A stretch of DNA of 64,000 bases from CAYJNO01 sp964371715 (lineage in GTDB: Bacteria; Bacillota_I; Bacilli_A; Erysipelotrichales; Erysipelotrichaceae), in the NCBI GenBank assembly GCA_964371715.1, contig CAYJNO010000010.1, positions 1 through 64,000 of the forward strand. The letters run 5' to 3'. The position numbers were made by a program, and so were the translations under genes. The notes beneath the pieces were generated by a model that saw only the letters and a program-made list of their open reading frames with translations, was not told the origin of the DNA and searched no databases. Shown here piece by piece: positions 1 through 8,437 of the stretch (its first letter is position 1; each line of letters begins with the position of its first letter).

Positions 1-31
1 GTCAGCGGTTCGAGCCCGCTAAGCTCCACCA
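1..31 (+). tRNA. tRNA-Ala, 3' part only
   Basis: The window opens inside a tRNA. The T arm (AGCGG, loop TTCGAGC, CCGCT), the acceptor 3' strand AAGCTCC, the discriminator A and an encoded CCA are visible. Counting back from CCA, position 70 is T, which gives the G3:U70 pair that identifies alanine tRNA if the missing 5' end starts GGGGCTT. The T arm and 3' end also resemble Bacillus tRNA-Ala as I remember it. The anticodon lies outside the window, so identity is inferred. Confidence 0.8.
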
Positions 32-42
32 GTATAAAATTT

Positions 43-70
43 AAAGGATTGATTATTCAATCCTTTTTTT
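43..70 (+). terminator. Terminator after tRNA-Ala
   Basis: AAAGGATTGA and TCAATCCTTT pair around a four-base loop and run into a T tract, 12 bases after the tRNA CCA end. Confidence 0.85.
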
Positions 71-83
71 TGTCTTCAATAAA

Positions 84-106
84 AAAACTAGATGTACTCT
101 AGTTTT
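84..106 (-). terminator. Terminator of cutC
   Basis: AAAACTAG and CTAGTTTT form a perfect stem. On the minus strand it is followed by a T run, and it lies just after the cutC stop codon. Confidence 0.75.
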
Positions 107-112
107 AAAATA

Positions 113-844
113 TTACTTTATTATCTCTTTCATTTTTCTAACAATATCAGCATCCACTACTTCATAAGCTAATTCATCTTTTAAATAACTATACTTAACA
201 TTTTTTCCGACATTTGTATTATCTAATTCATAACCTTTACATGAAGAATGAATTTGACTTACATTTGTCTTTTTTATTAGTTCTAAGACATTATTTTGGT
301 TTATTCCTGCTCCAGGTAGGATTTGTATTTTATCGCCATAATTAGCTTGTAAATAAGCTATATTATCAATACCTTTAAATGCACTTTCTTTATAACCACT
401 AGTTAATATTCGATCTATCCCAAGTTCAATACATCTTTCAATAACTTTTTCAGGATAATTAACACAATCAAAACAACGATGTAGGATAGCTTCTTTATTG
501 TATGACTTAATTAACTTAATCATTTTTTTAGTTAGCTCAATATCTAAATCATGATTTTCTGTTAAAAAACCAAATACTAACCCATCTACTCCATGTTCTA
601 AAAATATTTTAGCATCTTCAAAGATTATTTTAATATCATTTTCACCATAACAAAAACCACCAGCTCTAGGTCTTAATATGCACACTATTTCTAAATCTGT
701 TTTTTCCTTAGTTAATATAAAGCTACCAAGTGTTGGTGTTAGTCCTCCAAGATAAAGACTTGAACATAATTCAACTCTATCTGCTCCACCAATATACGCA
801 TTATATGCATCAGCAAAGCTTCCACAACATACTTCTAATTTCAT
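113..844 (-). CDS. cutC: CutC family protein
   Basis: A 243-residue single-domain TIM barrel of the CutC family (PF03932), of usual length. The opening MKLEVCCGSFADAYNAYIGG, then DRVELCSSLYLGGLTPT, RPRAGGFCY, the FGFL strand and the ILPGAGIN segment near residue 175 follow the family pattern. CutC was linked to copper homeostasis in E. coli, but that role is disputed and the biochemical activity is not settled. The start is supported by GAAGGGAAA upstream of the ATG. It stands alone between the tRNA and an ABC exporter pair on the same strand, 11 bases after the permease stop, so it may be the last gene of that transcript. No metal-responsive site is visible. Confidence 0.88.
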   Translation of the reverse strand: MKLEVCCGSFADAYNAYIGGADRVELCSSLYLGGLTPTLGSFILTKEKTDLEIVCILRPRAGGFCYGENDIKIIFEDAKIFLEHGVDGLVFGFLTENHDLDIELTKKMIKLIKSYNKEAILHRCFDCVNYPEKVIERCIELGIDRILTSGYKESAFKGIDNIAYLQANYGDKIQILPGAGINQNNVLELIKKTNVSQIHSSCKGYELDNTNVGKNVKYSYLKDELAYEVVDADIVRKMKEIIK

Positions 845-855
845 AAGTTTCCCTT

Positions 856-2409
856 CTAGTTTTTTATTCTGAATGTTTTTGGTGCATATACCCTTATTAA
901 TATCAGTGAAATAATTAAATAAATAATTGAAAATATTATTATCACTATTGATGATGTTTGCATATCTAAATTTAAATTTGTAAATCCATACACTATAAAA
1001 TATGTTAAAAATGATAACACCATATAGCTAACACTTTTCATAGCGAAGTCTTTATTATACGGTTGCAACAAATAATATAAATTCAAATTATGGATACTGA
1101 ATAAAATTGATGCACATATTATCGCAATGAAAAATAATAAATAATTTGTAAACCCTATATTTTTTGATAATGTGAACAATAAAAAACAAGCACTACTAGC
1201 AATTACTATCGATGTAAATAATCCTAGCCTAATTATTGATTTTAATCTTTCAAAATAAAGATTTATAATTAATTTAGGATACTTAAAGAATGAATAAGTT
1301 AGCATTACATAATCACAGTTCATAAACATTATCGTTGTTATTTTAGAACCAATATTTACATAATATAATCCTATTAGTATTATCGATGTATTAGCATAAA
1401 AGTTATCAACAAATGATCTAACCATATCAACATACAAACTTAAACCTATTATGAAAATACAAGCAACTACAACACCAATAGTTATCTTTTGATAGCTCAT
1501 AGCAATTAAAGCTTTATGTCGATCAAAGAATATCTGATTAAATTTTTTAATACCTTTCGATTTATATACTTGATTTGTATCTATTTCAATTTTATCTACA
1601 TAACCTTGTTTGATTGATTCCATTGCGAAATCATTATTGGATTTCATCTGAATTGCCGTTGTATAACTTGCTTTGATAAAACTTCGATAATCTTCTTGTT
1701 TATTAATATAGATATAACTAAATATCGACATTATGATCCCTAATAAAGTAATGATATAAATAGCAGTATCATTTAAATATAAGCCATTAAAATGTAGAAA
1801 GCCAAATATAAATATATAAGCCATATAGACATAAGTAATTTTCGGATTCTTCATTAAATCATAAGAATAATTAAAATGCTTATATAAATAGTTAATAAAA
1901 GCAAAACCATTATATTTCATAGCACAACAATACAATATACTCAAAATCAAAGTAGTATCAAAGTTGAATATGATAAATGGCAATGAAAACAAAGCTATTT
2001 CTAGACATTGTCTATTTAAAGTTTTTACAAGTATCGCTTTACTTGAAAACCTAAGTTTATCAATAACTAAATAATTAATATCATTAAAATATAATGCTAA
2101 ATTATTTGATATCCCAGATAATGTACTAATCGAGACAATTAAGCTACTCAAAAATATAGTGTTAAATTCTTCTGTTATAAATAACATAAATGTACTTAAG
2201 ATTATTAAATATAAATTTTTCTTAAATAAATTTACAATAAACAATATTATATCCATTATCATAATTATTGATTTTTTTCGAACTTGTCCTGCAACAATGT
2301 TAGCTGGAACAATATTTTTAATTACTGGAATTTTTCTTAATCCATATATAAATGAGTTAATCGAATATGTTTTATATATTCGATTATATAATTTCATATT
2401 GGTATTCAT
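856..2409 (-). CDS. ABC exporter membrane protein (unclassified)
   Basis: A 517-residue protein with about ten to twelve hydrophobic segments in two blocks (residues about 45-240 and 305-515) separated by a polar stretch with many Lys and Asp residues. No ATPase motif is present. Its start codon overlaps the stop of the preceding ATPase gene by one base (TAATG), so the two are translationally coupled and probably form one transporter. I cannot place the sequence in a named family. The N-terminal region contains a short basic and prolyl stretch before the first membrane segment, as in some bacteriocin- or antibiotic-type exporters. Substrate unknown. Confidence 0.65.
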   Translation of the reverse strand: MNTNMKLYNRIYKTYSINSFIYGLRKIPVIKNIVPANIVAGQVRKKSIIMIMDIILFIVNLFKKNLYLIILSTFMLFITEEFNTIFLSSLIVSISTLSGISNNLALYFNDINYLVIDKLRFSSKAILVKTLNRQCLEIALFSLPFIIFNFDTTLILSILYCCAMKYNGFAFINYLYKHFNYSYDLMKNPKITYVYMAYIFIFGFLHFNGLYLNDTAIYIITLLGIIMSIFSYIYINKQEDYRSFIKASYTTAIQMKSNNDFAMESIKQGYVDKIEIDTNQVYKSKGIKKFNQIFFDRHKALIAMSYQKITIGVVVACIFIIGLSLYVDMVRSFVDNFYANTSIILIGLYYVNIGSKITTIMFMNCDYVMLTYSFFKYPKLIINLYFERLKSIIRLGLFTSIVIASSACFLLFTLSKNIGFTNYLLFFIAIICASILFSIHNLNLYYLLQPYNKDFAMKSVSYMVLSFLTYFIVYGFTNLNLDMQTSSIVIIIFSIIYLIISLILIRVYAPKTFRIKN

Positions 2410-3098
2410 TATTCTTCATCCTTTAATAGTTCGATAATTTTAGTTTTTAATTCTATAGAATTCAATTCATCTTTATCAACCTTTGATAATGCGCCATGAC
2501 TCAGCAACACTATTTCATCAGCTAAATCTAATGCCAGTTGCATAATATGTGTAGATAATATTAAAATACAATCTTTTTTTATTTCTACTAATAATTGTTT
2601 TATTTCTTCAGCTGATACAACATCAAATGAGGTTAACGGTTCATCTAATAACAAAATCTTAGGCTTTAATATAATAAAAACTATCATTTGCATTTTAACT
2701 TTCATGCCATGAGAATAATCTTTGATCAATCTATTTTGATCTTCTTCTTTAAATGATAGAATTTTAAAGTATTCATCTATTGTCTTAACATTTTCAATAT
2801 ACTCTAAATTTGCTTCAATAAAAAATTCTAAAAATTCTCTTCCACTTAAAAAATCAGGTACATGAATTGTTGATAATAGATAACCTATATCTTCATTATT
2901 TAATGGACTATCATTCAATAAAATTTCCCCACTATCAGTTTTTGTATCTTTATTTAAACAATTAAAAAAAGTTGTTTTACCTGCACCATTGCGGCCAAGC
3001 AAAGCATATATTTTACCTTGTTCAAAACTGTAATCAATATTTTTCAAAACTTGTTTTTCATCAAATTTTTTTCTTAACCCTCTAATATTTAGTTCCAT
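2409..3098 (-). CDS. ABC transporter ATP-binding protein
   Basis: A 229-residue nucleotide-binding subunit with Walker A GRNGAGKTT near residue 36, a signature-like YSHGMKVKMQ, Walker B ILLLDEP and an H-loop in LSTH. It resembles the short CcmA/BcrA-type ATPases of exporters and is coupled to the membrane protein gene that follows. The ATG lies 4 bases from the scaffold gap. The same 55 bases, including this start codon, reappear after the gap and there are preceded by a GGGGGA ribosome binding site at about 3260-3265. The gene is therefore complete, and its true upstream region is the sequence to the right of the gap. Confidence 0.88.
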   Translation of the reverse strand: MELNIRGLRKKFDEKQVLKNIDYSFEQGKIYALLGRNGAGKTTFFNCLNKDTKTDSGEILLNDSPLNNEDIGYLLSTIHVPDFLSGREFLEFFIEANLEYIENVKTIDEYFKILSFKEEDQNRLIKDYSHGMKVKMQMIVFIILKPKILLLDEPLTSFDVVSAEEIKQLLVEIKKDCILILSTHIMQLALDLADEIVLLSHGALSKVDKDELNSIELKTKIIELLKDEE

Positions 3099-3102
3099 TA
3101 TC
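3048..3102. repeat. 55-base contig-end duplicate, left copy
   Basis: This stretch is repeated exactly at 3203-3257 on the other side of the N run. A 55-base exact match at two abutting contig ends is what a k=55 assembly graph leaves behind; it is not a biological repeat. Confidence 0.9.
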
Positions 3103-3202
3103 NNNNNNNNNNNNNNNNNNNNNNNNNNNNNNNNNNNNNNNNNNNNNNNNNNNNNNNNNNNNNNNNNNNNNNNNNNNNNNNNNNNNNNNNNNNNNNNNNN
3201 NN
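3103..3202. other. Scaffold gap of 100 N
   Basis: Exactly 100 N bases, the usual placeholder length. Because the flanks share 55 identical bases, the true gap is probably zero or negative, and removing the N run plus one copy gives continuous sequence. Confidence 0.9.
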
Positions 3203-3257
3203 AACTTGTTTTTCATCAAATTTTTTTCTTAACCCTCTAATATTTAGTTCCATTATC
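3203..3257. repeat. 55-base contig-end duplicate, right copy
   Basis: Exact copy of 3048-3102. It contains a second copy of the first codons of the ATPase gene (ATG at 3251-3253 on the minus strand), followed upstream by the real ribosome binding site and promoter region. Confidence 0.9.
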
Positions 3258-3307
3258 AATCCCCCTTATATTATAAATTTTAACACAATAATGATGTGTA
3301 TGTAAAA

Positions 3308-3333
3308 AAAGCTTTTGGAAACCAAAAGCTTTA
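3308..3333 (-). terminator. Terminator of sigma/anti-sigma operon
   Basis: AAAGCTTTTGG and CCAAAAGCTTT form a perfect 11-bp stem with a three-base loop and a T tract on the minus strand. The stop codon of the anti-sigma gene (3331-3333) lies in the stem. Confidence 0.9.
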
Positions 3334-4737
3334 ATCATCTATATCATCATCACCATCATCTTCATTGTCATTATCTTCTTCTGAATCATTTCCATCATCA
3401 TATGAATCATAATCATCAGAATCGTCATCACTATTACCATCATTATCATCACTGTCATCATCATCGTAATTATCATCATAATCATCTTGATCATTATCAT
3501 CATCTTGATCTGGTGTTTCAACTTCAAAGTATTCAATATTTTCACTGATAATATTTCCATTTAATGCATCAACAATGGTTTCATAACTAGCATAGCTTGT
3601 ATCAAAAATAATTTCATAACTTGGATTATTATCTGTATCAAAATCAACTTCAAGATTAGTTATTGAATTTTTATTTATACCATAATAATTCAAAACTATA
3701 TTTACACTTTCTTCTTGATTATAATTAATTATTACAGCTTCATCTTCATCATTGTCATTATCATCAATATCACTATTATCATCTTTATTAATTGAAGTTT
3801 TAATTATACTTCCACTTACTGCATCAATATCAAATTCATATTCTACTTGATTCAGGTATATTGTAACACTATATATCATTGTTGAATTTTCAAATTCAAA
3901 TTCAACATCATAACTATCAACTACATTTAGACCATAGTAGTTTTTAGCAATATTTAACGCTTGCTCTTCCCCGATATAATTACTTTGGCTTGCATTACCT
4001 TGAATTTTTATTTCATCACTACTATAAGATTTCAACAATAAATTTAATTCATTAATACTAAGGTTAACTAAATCCTCTGTTTTATACAATGGATTAAACT
4101 CAATAATTTTCTCTATTAAGCTCGCTTTAGCAATAGAAATATTGTAACTTGATGAAATATTATTATCATCGTTAAAATCACTTATATTTTGACTTACAAT
4201 CGACCCTTCTAAACTATTAGTTTCTAAAGTTGTTGAGATGTTTTTAACCACTACTTCTTCTAGCATTTCTGCTTTATTGTCATCATCTGATTTAATACTA
4301 ACAAGTATTGAATTAGTATCACTACTAATATAGCCCATTTTAATTAATTCATTTGTAATATTAATTACTGTTTGATTAACATCTTTATTAGTATTAATAG
4401 CCAATAATAATTCTGAGCCATCATCATTTAAAGCAACAACTTCTTTGACTGTATCATTTTCAACAATAATTTCTATAGAAGGATTCACATCCAATGTAAT
4501 TGTTGAAAGTATACTTGTTGGCATCAAAAAGAAGAAGGCTAAACTAGCAAGTGTCATAGCACTTAAACCATAAAGCATTTTGAATAGATTATTTTTATCC
4601 TTTTTGATTGTTGCAGGCTTTAATAGCTCTATATCACCTCTTGCATTATCACACTTTAAAAGTATTTTATCTAAGACATCTGGAGTAATGTTTTCAAATG
4701 TATCTTTAATTACTTGATTTACATTTTTTTCATTCAT
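3331..4737 (-). CDS. RsgI-like anti-sigma factor with PepSY domains and Asp-rich tail
   Basis: 468 residues. Residues 1-50 are a cytosolic segment (NITPDVLDKILLKCD) typical of clostridial anti-sigma proteins. One membrane segment follows at about 52-75. Next is the RsgI middle-type domain (TLDVNPSIEI, then ALNDDGSELL), and two PepSY-like domains (about residues 255-325 and 345-405) whose starts read EEQALNIAKNYYG and QEESVNIVLNYYG. The last 58 residues are almost all Asp, Asn, Ser and Glu. The gene overlaps the end of the ECF sigma gene by 8 bases, so the likely role is to hold that sigma factor at the membrane while the outer domains sense a signal. The acidic tail could bind cations or the cell surface; that is inference. 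The tail is encoded by low-complexity ATC/TCA repeats. Confidence 0.8.
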   Translation of the reverse strand: MNEKNVNQVIKDTFENITPDVLDKILLKCDNARGDIELLKPATIKKDKNNLFKMLYGLSAMTLASLAFFFLMPTSILSTITLDVNPSIEIIVENDTVKEVVALNDDGSELLLAINTNKDVNQTVINITNELIKMGYISSDTNSILVSIKSDDDNKAEMLEEVVVKNISTTLETNSLEGSIVSQNISDFNDDNNISSSYNISIAKASLIEKIIEFNPLYKTEDLVNLSINELNLLLKSYSSDEIKIQGNASQSNYIGEEQALNIAKNYYGLNVVDSYDVEFEFENSTMIYSVTIYLNQVEYEFDIDAVSGSIIKTSINKDDNSDIDDNDNDEDEAVIINYNQEESVNIVLNYYGINKNSITNLEVDFDTDNNPSYEIIFDTSYASYETIVDALNGNIISENIEYFEVETPDQDDDNDQDDYDDNYDDDDSDDNDGNSDDDSDDYDSYDDGNDSEEDNDNEDDGDDDIDD

Positions 4738-5311
4738 AAATTTTGTCCTCCTTCAACTTTTTGGCTAACTTTTTAATTGCTCGATTATATTTTGATAAAA
4801 CCGTTGATAGTGGTAAACCTAAAATTTCAGCAATTTCTTTATGTTTTAACCCAGTAATGGCATGTAGGATAACAATTTGTCTTTCTTCATCTTTTAGACC
4901 TTGTAAACATTGTCTAATAACTAATTTATCAACTGTGCTAATATCACTTTCATTTGAAGCAACATTTAACATATCATCTATTGATACATCACTAGTTCTA
5001 CTCTGTTTTTTTATTTTCATTAAACAAAGATTTCTTGTGATTGTTAGAATCCATGCCATTGGTTTTCCTTCACTTTTATAGCGATAGGCATTAGCATAAA
5101 TTTGAATAAAACAATCTTGTAATACATCACTTGCATCTTCAGTGTTCTTTACAATAGAAAAAGCAAATCCATAAACTGAAGCTTTAACTAAATTATATAA
5201 ATCAGCTAAAGCATCTTTATCCTGATTAGCTATTTTTTCTAAATATTTTTCTATATCATCACTGATATTATCAAGCTTATTTGCAGCTTTATTGCAAATA
5301 TCTACCATCAT
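4730..5311 (-). CDS. ECF-type RNA polymerase sigma factor
   Basis: About 193 residues with sigma region 2 (DLYNLVKASVYGFAFSIVKN, then DASDVLQDCFIQIY, ending in WILTITRNLC) and region 4 (EERQIVILHAITGLKHKEIA with a helix-turn-helix ending LPLSTVLSKYNRAIKKL). An in-frame GTG at 5329 could lengthen it by six residues, but AAGGAG at 5320-5325 lies inside that extension and is placed 8 bases before the ATG at 5309-5311, so I use the ATG. It directs polymerase to a regulon not visible here and is paired with the downstream membrane anti-sigma gene. No convincing own-type promoter could be picked out upstream. Confidence 0.9.
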   Translation of the reverse strand: MMVDICNKAANKLDNISDDIEKYLEKIANQDKDALADLYNLVKASVYGFAFSIVKNTEDASDVLQDCFIQIYANAYRYKSEGKPMAWILTITRNLCLMKIKKQSRTSDVSIDDMLNVASNESDISTVDKLVIRQCLQGLKDEERQIVILHAITGLKHKEIAEILGLPLSTVLSKYNRAIKKLAKKLKEDKIYE

Positions 5312-5372
5312 ATAGTTGGCTCCTTTCACTATACTAATTACTTTAACAGTAATTTTATTGCATCAAATTTAT

Positions 5373-5398
5373 AAAAAAGCAGATTTTTCTGCTTTTTT
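5373..5398 (-). terminator. Terminator between acetyltransferase and sigma genes
   Basis: AAAAAAGCAG and CTGCTTTTTT pair perfectly around a six-base loop. The acetyltransferase stop codon begins inside the right arm. It separates the rapZ-led transcript from the sigma operon. Confidence 0.9.
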
Positions 5399-6308
5399 AT
5401 ATTATTTCGTTTAAAAATAAAGGTTTACTTGAAGAATTAAAGGCTTCAACTGCATCATTTACATTAGTATTAAATAAACGATTAAATAATTGATAATCAT
5501 TTATTCTTACAAGAGTTGATACATATTTCTCTTTTTCCGCGTTTTCAAATATGTGGTCTATCTTCTCATATATTGTAGTATGTAAGATTATTTTACTTCT
5601 AATATTGATTGCTACAGTTACAAGTCTTATTAAACTTAAGATATCAAAATAAATAATTTCTGATACTTCTACATAATTATTAACTCTATAACATACTGCA
5701 TAGCCTTTTATTTTACCATTTTTATCATAACTTGAAATTATAGTACCATTTTGTGCCCTAACTTCTTTAATTAAGTTTTCGAAATACTCTAAATCCCTTA
5801 TCATATAACCATCAAATCTCTTCATGCTTGTTGCATAAGCATCTAATAAGTCTTTAGCTTTAGCTTCATGCCTTGTATCTGTTACATCAAAATGTTTTAA
5901 ATTAGATTTAGTTAATGTATATTTATGTTTATAATAAATTGGTTTAAATCCAAACTTTAAATATAAATCTGGATTATATGCTTGAATAAATGTGAAAATC
6001 TCTTGATGTACAGCTTGGTCTAGATGCATATTAAGAATTTTTTTCATATGACCTTTATGACGATGTTGTTCTTTAGTCGCAATACCATAAATCATTGATG
6101 ACATAATTGGTCTATTATTCAACATATAAATATGGCTTTTCCTCGATCCAACACTTACAATTTCATCATTTTCTTTAATAACCAATGTATTTTCAGGATC
6201 AAATAAATGATTAAAATAATAATCATTATATCCATTATCATCAAAGTCAAAACAAATATCCCAGATTTTCTTTATTTCTCTTACATCATTTATTTTTGCA
6301 TAATTCAT
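5397..6308 (-). CDS. GNAT family N-acetyltransferase
   Basis: 303 residues. The N-terminal 150 residues are a GNAT domain: IYGIATKEQHRHKGHMKKIL matches the acetyl-CoA binding motif A (V..R..G/A pattern), and YNPDLYLKFGFKPIYYKHKY matches the end of the fold. The C-terminal half is a second GNAT-like or sterol-carrier-like domain as in Eis-type proteins. The substrate is unknown. GAGGGA sits 7 bases before the ATG. The gene follows the DUF2156 protein by 15 bases. A GNAT gene next to a DUF2156 gene is a pairing I recall from other Bacillota, which suggests a shared job, perhaps aminoacyl or acetyl transfer. Its stop lies in a terminator. Confidence 0.8.
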   Translation of the reverse strand: MNYAKINDVREIKKIWDICFDFDDNGYNDYYFNHLFDPENTLVIKENDEIVSVGSRKSHIYMLNNRPIMSSMIYGIATKEQHRHKGHMKKILNMHLDQAVHQEIFTFIQAYNPDLYLKFGFKPIYYKHKYTLTKSNLKHFDVTDTRHEAKAKDLLDAYATSMKRFDGYMIRDLEYFENLIKEVRAQNGTIISSYDKNGKIKGYAVCYRVNNYVEVSEIIYFDILSLIRLVTVAINIRSKIILHTTIYEKIDHIFENAEKEKYVSTLVRINDYQLFNRLFNTNVNDAVEAFNSSSKPLFLNEII

Positions 6309-6323
6309 TTATTTTCCCTCATA

Positions 6324-7217
6324 TCAATTATTTGGACATAGCCAATGTTTTTGTAATAACTCACAAGGATTGTACGCTAATTTAGCTTGTTTTAATGTAT
6401 CTAATCCCATATCATCTTCCCGATTTACAAACTTTTCTTCAATATTTTCATTTAAAAAGAATTGTTGCAGCAATGCTTGATAAATCCCTCGAAAATCTTC
6501 ATTGGCTTTTTCAACATTTTCTTGTACAAATTCTTGGTTTAATCTTGAACATATAATAAAGCCTTCTACTTTTCCATCGATTCTTATTAAACCACCCTTA
6601 TATTCTATTCTATCATATAATTGTAAAATTCTAGTAATACCATTTTTTTCATATGTTAAATCAATATTATCAATACCTTTATTCCATTCATTTAAAAACT
6701 CAATGCATTCATCAATATTACTACTATCTATTTTTTCATAACTATAGTCATAATTTGCATAAAAATAATTTAAATGATTTCTTTTCTTTTGTAATTTTTT
6801 ACCACTAAAACTTTTAAATTTATCTACTTCACAAATATAGTCAATTGCTCCTCTTGTATTACAACTTTTATAAGATGGATAATGCTCCATTAATATTTGT
6901 GCATATTCGTCAATAAAGCAACTAAAATTCATCTCCACATTAATATTTTCTAAAATATAATCAATATAAGTTAATGCTTCCTTAAATCTATCATTCTCGC
7001 ATAATGGCATATACATAAAGTATTGTCCTTCATGTAAACTAATTATATATAAAACATCATTATACTCATGTTTAAAGATTGGATAATAATCCAACCAAAT
7101 AAACATATTAACAATATTATGATTAGATTCTTTGTAATTAGCTTTCGCTAAATAATATTTAATTAAACTAATATCATCAACTGTTATTAGTTCAAATTTT
7201 AAGGTCTCACTAATCAT
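6324..7217 (-). CDS. DUF2156 / LPG_synthase_C domain protein
   Basis: About 297 residues resembling the C-terminal catalytic domain of phosphatidylglycerol lysyltransferase (PF09924), without the membrane flippase part of MprF. Seen: KLQKKRNHLNYF near residue 145, LTYEKNGITRILQLYDRIEY with GGLIRIDGKVEGFIIC, and EKANEDFRGIYQALLQQFF then VNREDDMGLDTLKQAKLAYNP, which is the conserved end of this fold (NRE.D.G...LR..K..Y.P). It may transfer an aminoacyl group from tRNA to lipid or another acceptor; the acceptor is not known. Two in-frame start groups exist: ATG at 7235 and ATG at 7217. I prefer 7217 because it gives the short ATGATTAG overlap with the upstream stop. Confidence 0.75.
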   Translation of the reverse strand: MISETLKFELITVDDISLIKYYLAKANYKESNHNIVNMFIWLDYYPIFKHEYNDVLYIISLHEGQYFMYMPLCENDRFKEALTYIDYILENINVEMNFSCFIDEYAQILMEHYPSYKSCNTRGAIDYICEVDKFKSFSGKKLQKKRNHLNYFYANYDYSYEKIDSSNIDECIEFLNEWNKGIDNIDLTYEKNGITRILQLYDRIEYKGGLIRIDGKVEGFIICSRLNQEFVQENVEKANEDFRGIYQALLQQFFLNENIEEKFVNREDDMGLDTLKQAKLAYNPCELLQKHWLCPNN

Positions 7218-7491
7218 CACTTCCATCATCATCACTTTCAGTGAAATCTACATCTATTATATCGTTACTATCAATGTTATTATCATATTCATCATCACTA
7301 GTATAAAAGTCTGTATTTTCTTCATACTCTTTTCTTATTTTTTTAACTTTACTTTTAAATGTAAAGTATGCAATTAATATTAATACTAAGACAACTATTA
7401 TTAACCATTGGATTAATGGCCATAAAATAATAATTAATAATACCATCATTATTGTGCTTAATAATCTATTTATGTTAGATCCATCATTCAT
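7210..7491 (-). CDS. Small membrane protein with acidic tail
   Basis: 93 residues, not recognised. Residues about 10-48 are very hydrophobic (LLSTIMMVLLIIILWPLIQW and WLIIVVLVLILIAYF), giving one long or two short membrane segments. A basic KSKVKKIRKEYEE stretch follows, and the last 35 residues are rich in Asp, Glu and Ser. Hence a cytoplasmic acidic tail is likely by the positive-inside rule. It lies 3 bases after whiA and overlaps the DUF2156 gene, so it is part of the rapZ-yvcK-whiA transcript. Confidence 0.7.
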   Translation of the reverse strand: MNDGSNINRLLSTIMMVLLIIILWPLIQWLIIVVLVLILIAYFTFKSKVKKIRKEYEENTDFYTSDDEYDNNIDSNDIIDVDFTESDDDGSDD

Positions 7492-7494
7492 ATT

Positions 7495-8436
7495 TTATTC
7501 TCCTTTTCTTAGCTTATTTGCTAAATCATTTATTTTATTAAGACGATGTCTTAATCCCGATTTACTTATTTCACTTCCTGTAATTATTTCATATTCTTTA
7601 CTTAATTCTACTAAACTATATTCTGGATATTCTTTGCGTAGTTTAATAATAATCTTTAGTTTCTCATCGATTACATTTATATCACCTAAAGTCTCAATTA
7701 CCTGAATATCTTCTAATTGACCTTTAGCAGCTTTAATTGATTTCATTTCATTAGCCAATTCACAATTATCAAGCCTAGTAATACTATTCATAAAATCTCT
7801 TTCAATTCTAATGTTTTCAAAATTCATTAACGATTCATGAGCTCCTACACATCTTAGAAAATCAGCTATTTTATCTGCAGCTTTTAAATATACAACATAT
7901 TTATTACGCCTTTTCACAACTTTACTTGGTAAATGATACTTATGCATTAAATTATTAATAAATTTTGCATATGCTTCCTTTGTTGTCGCAAGTTCTAAAT
8001 GATAGTTACTTTTATTGGGTGCATTACATGAACCAATAGCCATAAATGCTCCTGCTAAATATGCTCTTAAACAACAATCTTTTTTTAAAAAAGACATTGG
8101 TGGATGATCATGTAATCCATTTTTTGAATAAATACCTAAATCTTCTAATATTTCTTTGGATTTATTTAATACTTGAATTTCATAAATATTATTCTTTTTT
8201 AAATTCATTTTCTTAATTACAGATAATTGTGTTTCTACACCATAAGCATCTTTAAGCATTTTCCATATTCTTTTTGCTGTAGTTGCATTTTCTGTTTTTA
8301 TAACTAACTTTAATTGTCTATTAGCTATTGTTAAACTAGAACATAATTGTATTAATGCACTAAGTTCACTCTTACTACAACAATCTTTAAGTTCATTAAA
8401 TGCAATTTCTTGTTTTATATCACTTGTAAATGACAT
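7495..8436 (-). CDS. whiA: DNA-binding protein WhiA
   Basis: 313 residues, the usual length. The N-terminal LAGLIDADG-homing-endonuclease-like domain (residues about 1-210, with CCLRAYLAGAFMAIGSCNAP) is followed by a C-terminal helix-turn-helix (SLVELSKEYE and SGLRHRLNKINDLA). WhiA is a regulator of sporulation in actinomycetes; in Bacillota it affects cell division and nucleoid segregation. AAAGGAG precedes the ATG at 8436. It is the third gene of the conserved rapZ-yvcK-whiA block, only one base after yvcK. Confidence 0.95.
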   Translation of the reverse strand: MSFTSDIKQEIAFNELKDCCSKSELSALIQLCSSLTIANRQLKLVIKTENATTAKRIWKMLKDAYGVETQLSVIKKMNLKKNNIYEIQVLNKSKEILEDLGIYSKNGLHDHPPMSFLKKDCCLRAYLAGAFMAIGSCNAPNKSNYHLELATTKEAYAKFINNLMHKYHLPSKVVKRRNKYVVYLKAADKIADFLRCVGAHESLMNFENIRIERDFMNSITRLDNCELANEMKSIKAAKGQLEDIQVIETLGDINVIDEKLKIIIKLRKEYPEYSLVELSKEYEIITGSEISKSGLRHRLNKINDLANKLRKGE

Positions 8437-8437
8437 A

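Noticed and set aside
3315..3548. Histidine-rich open frame on the plus strand
   Set aside because: It is the antisense of the Asp-rich tail (ATC/CAT repeats read in reverse) and has no ribosome binding site.
5312..5372. Autoregulatory ECF-type promoter before the sigma gene
   Set aside because: I could not find an AAC-type -35 with a plausible -10 at the right distance.
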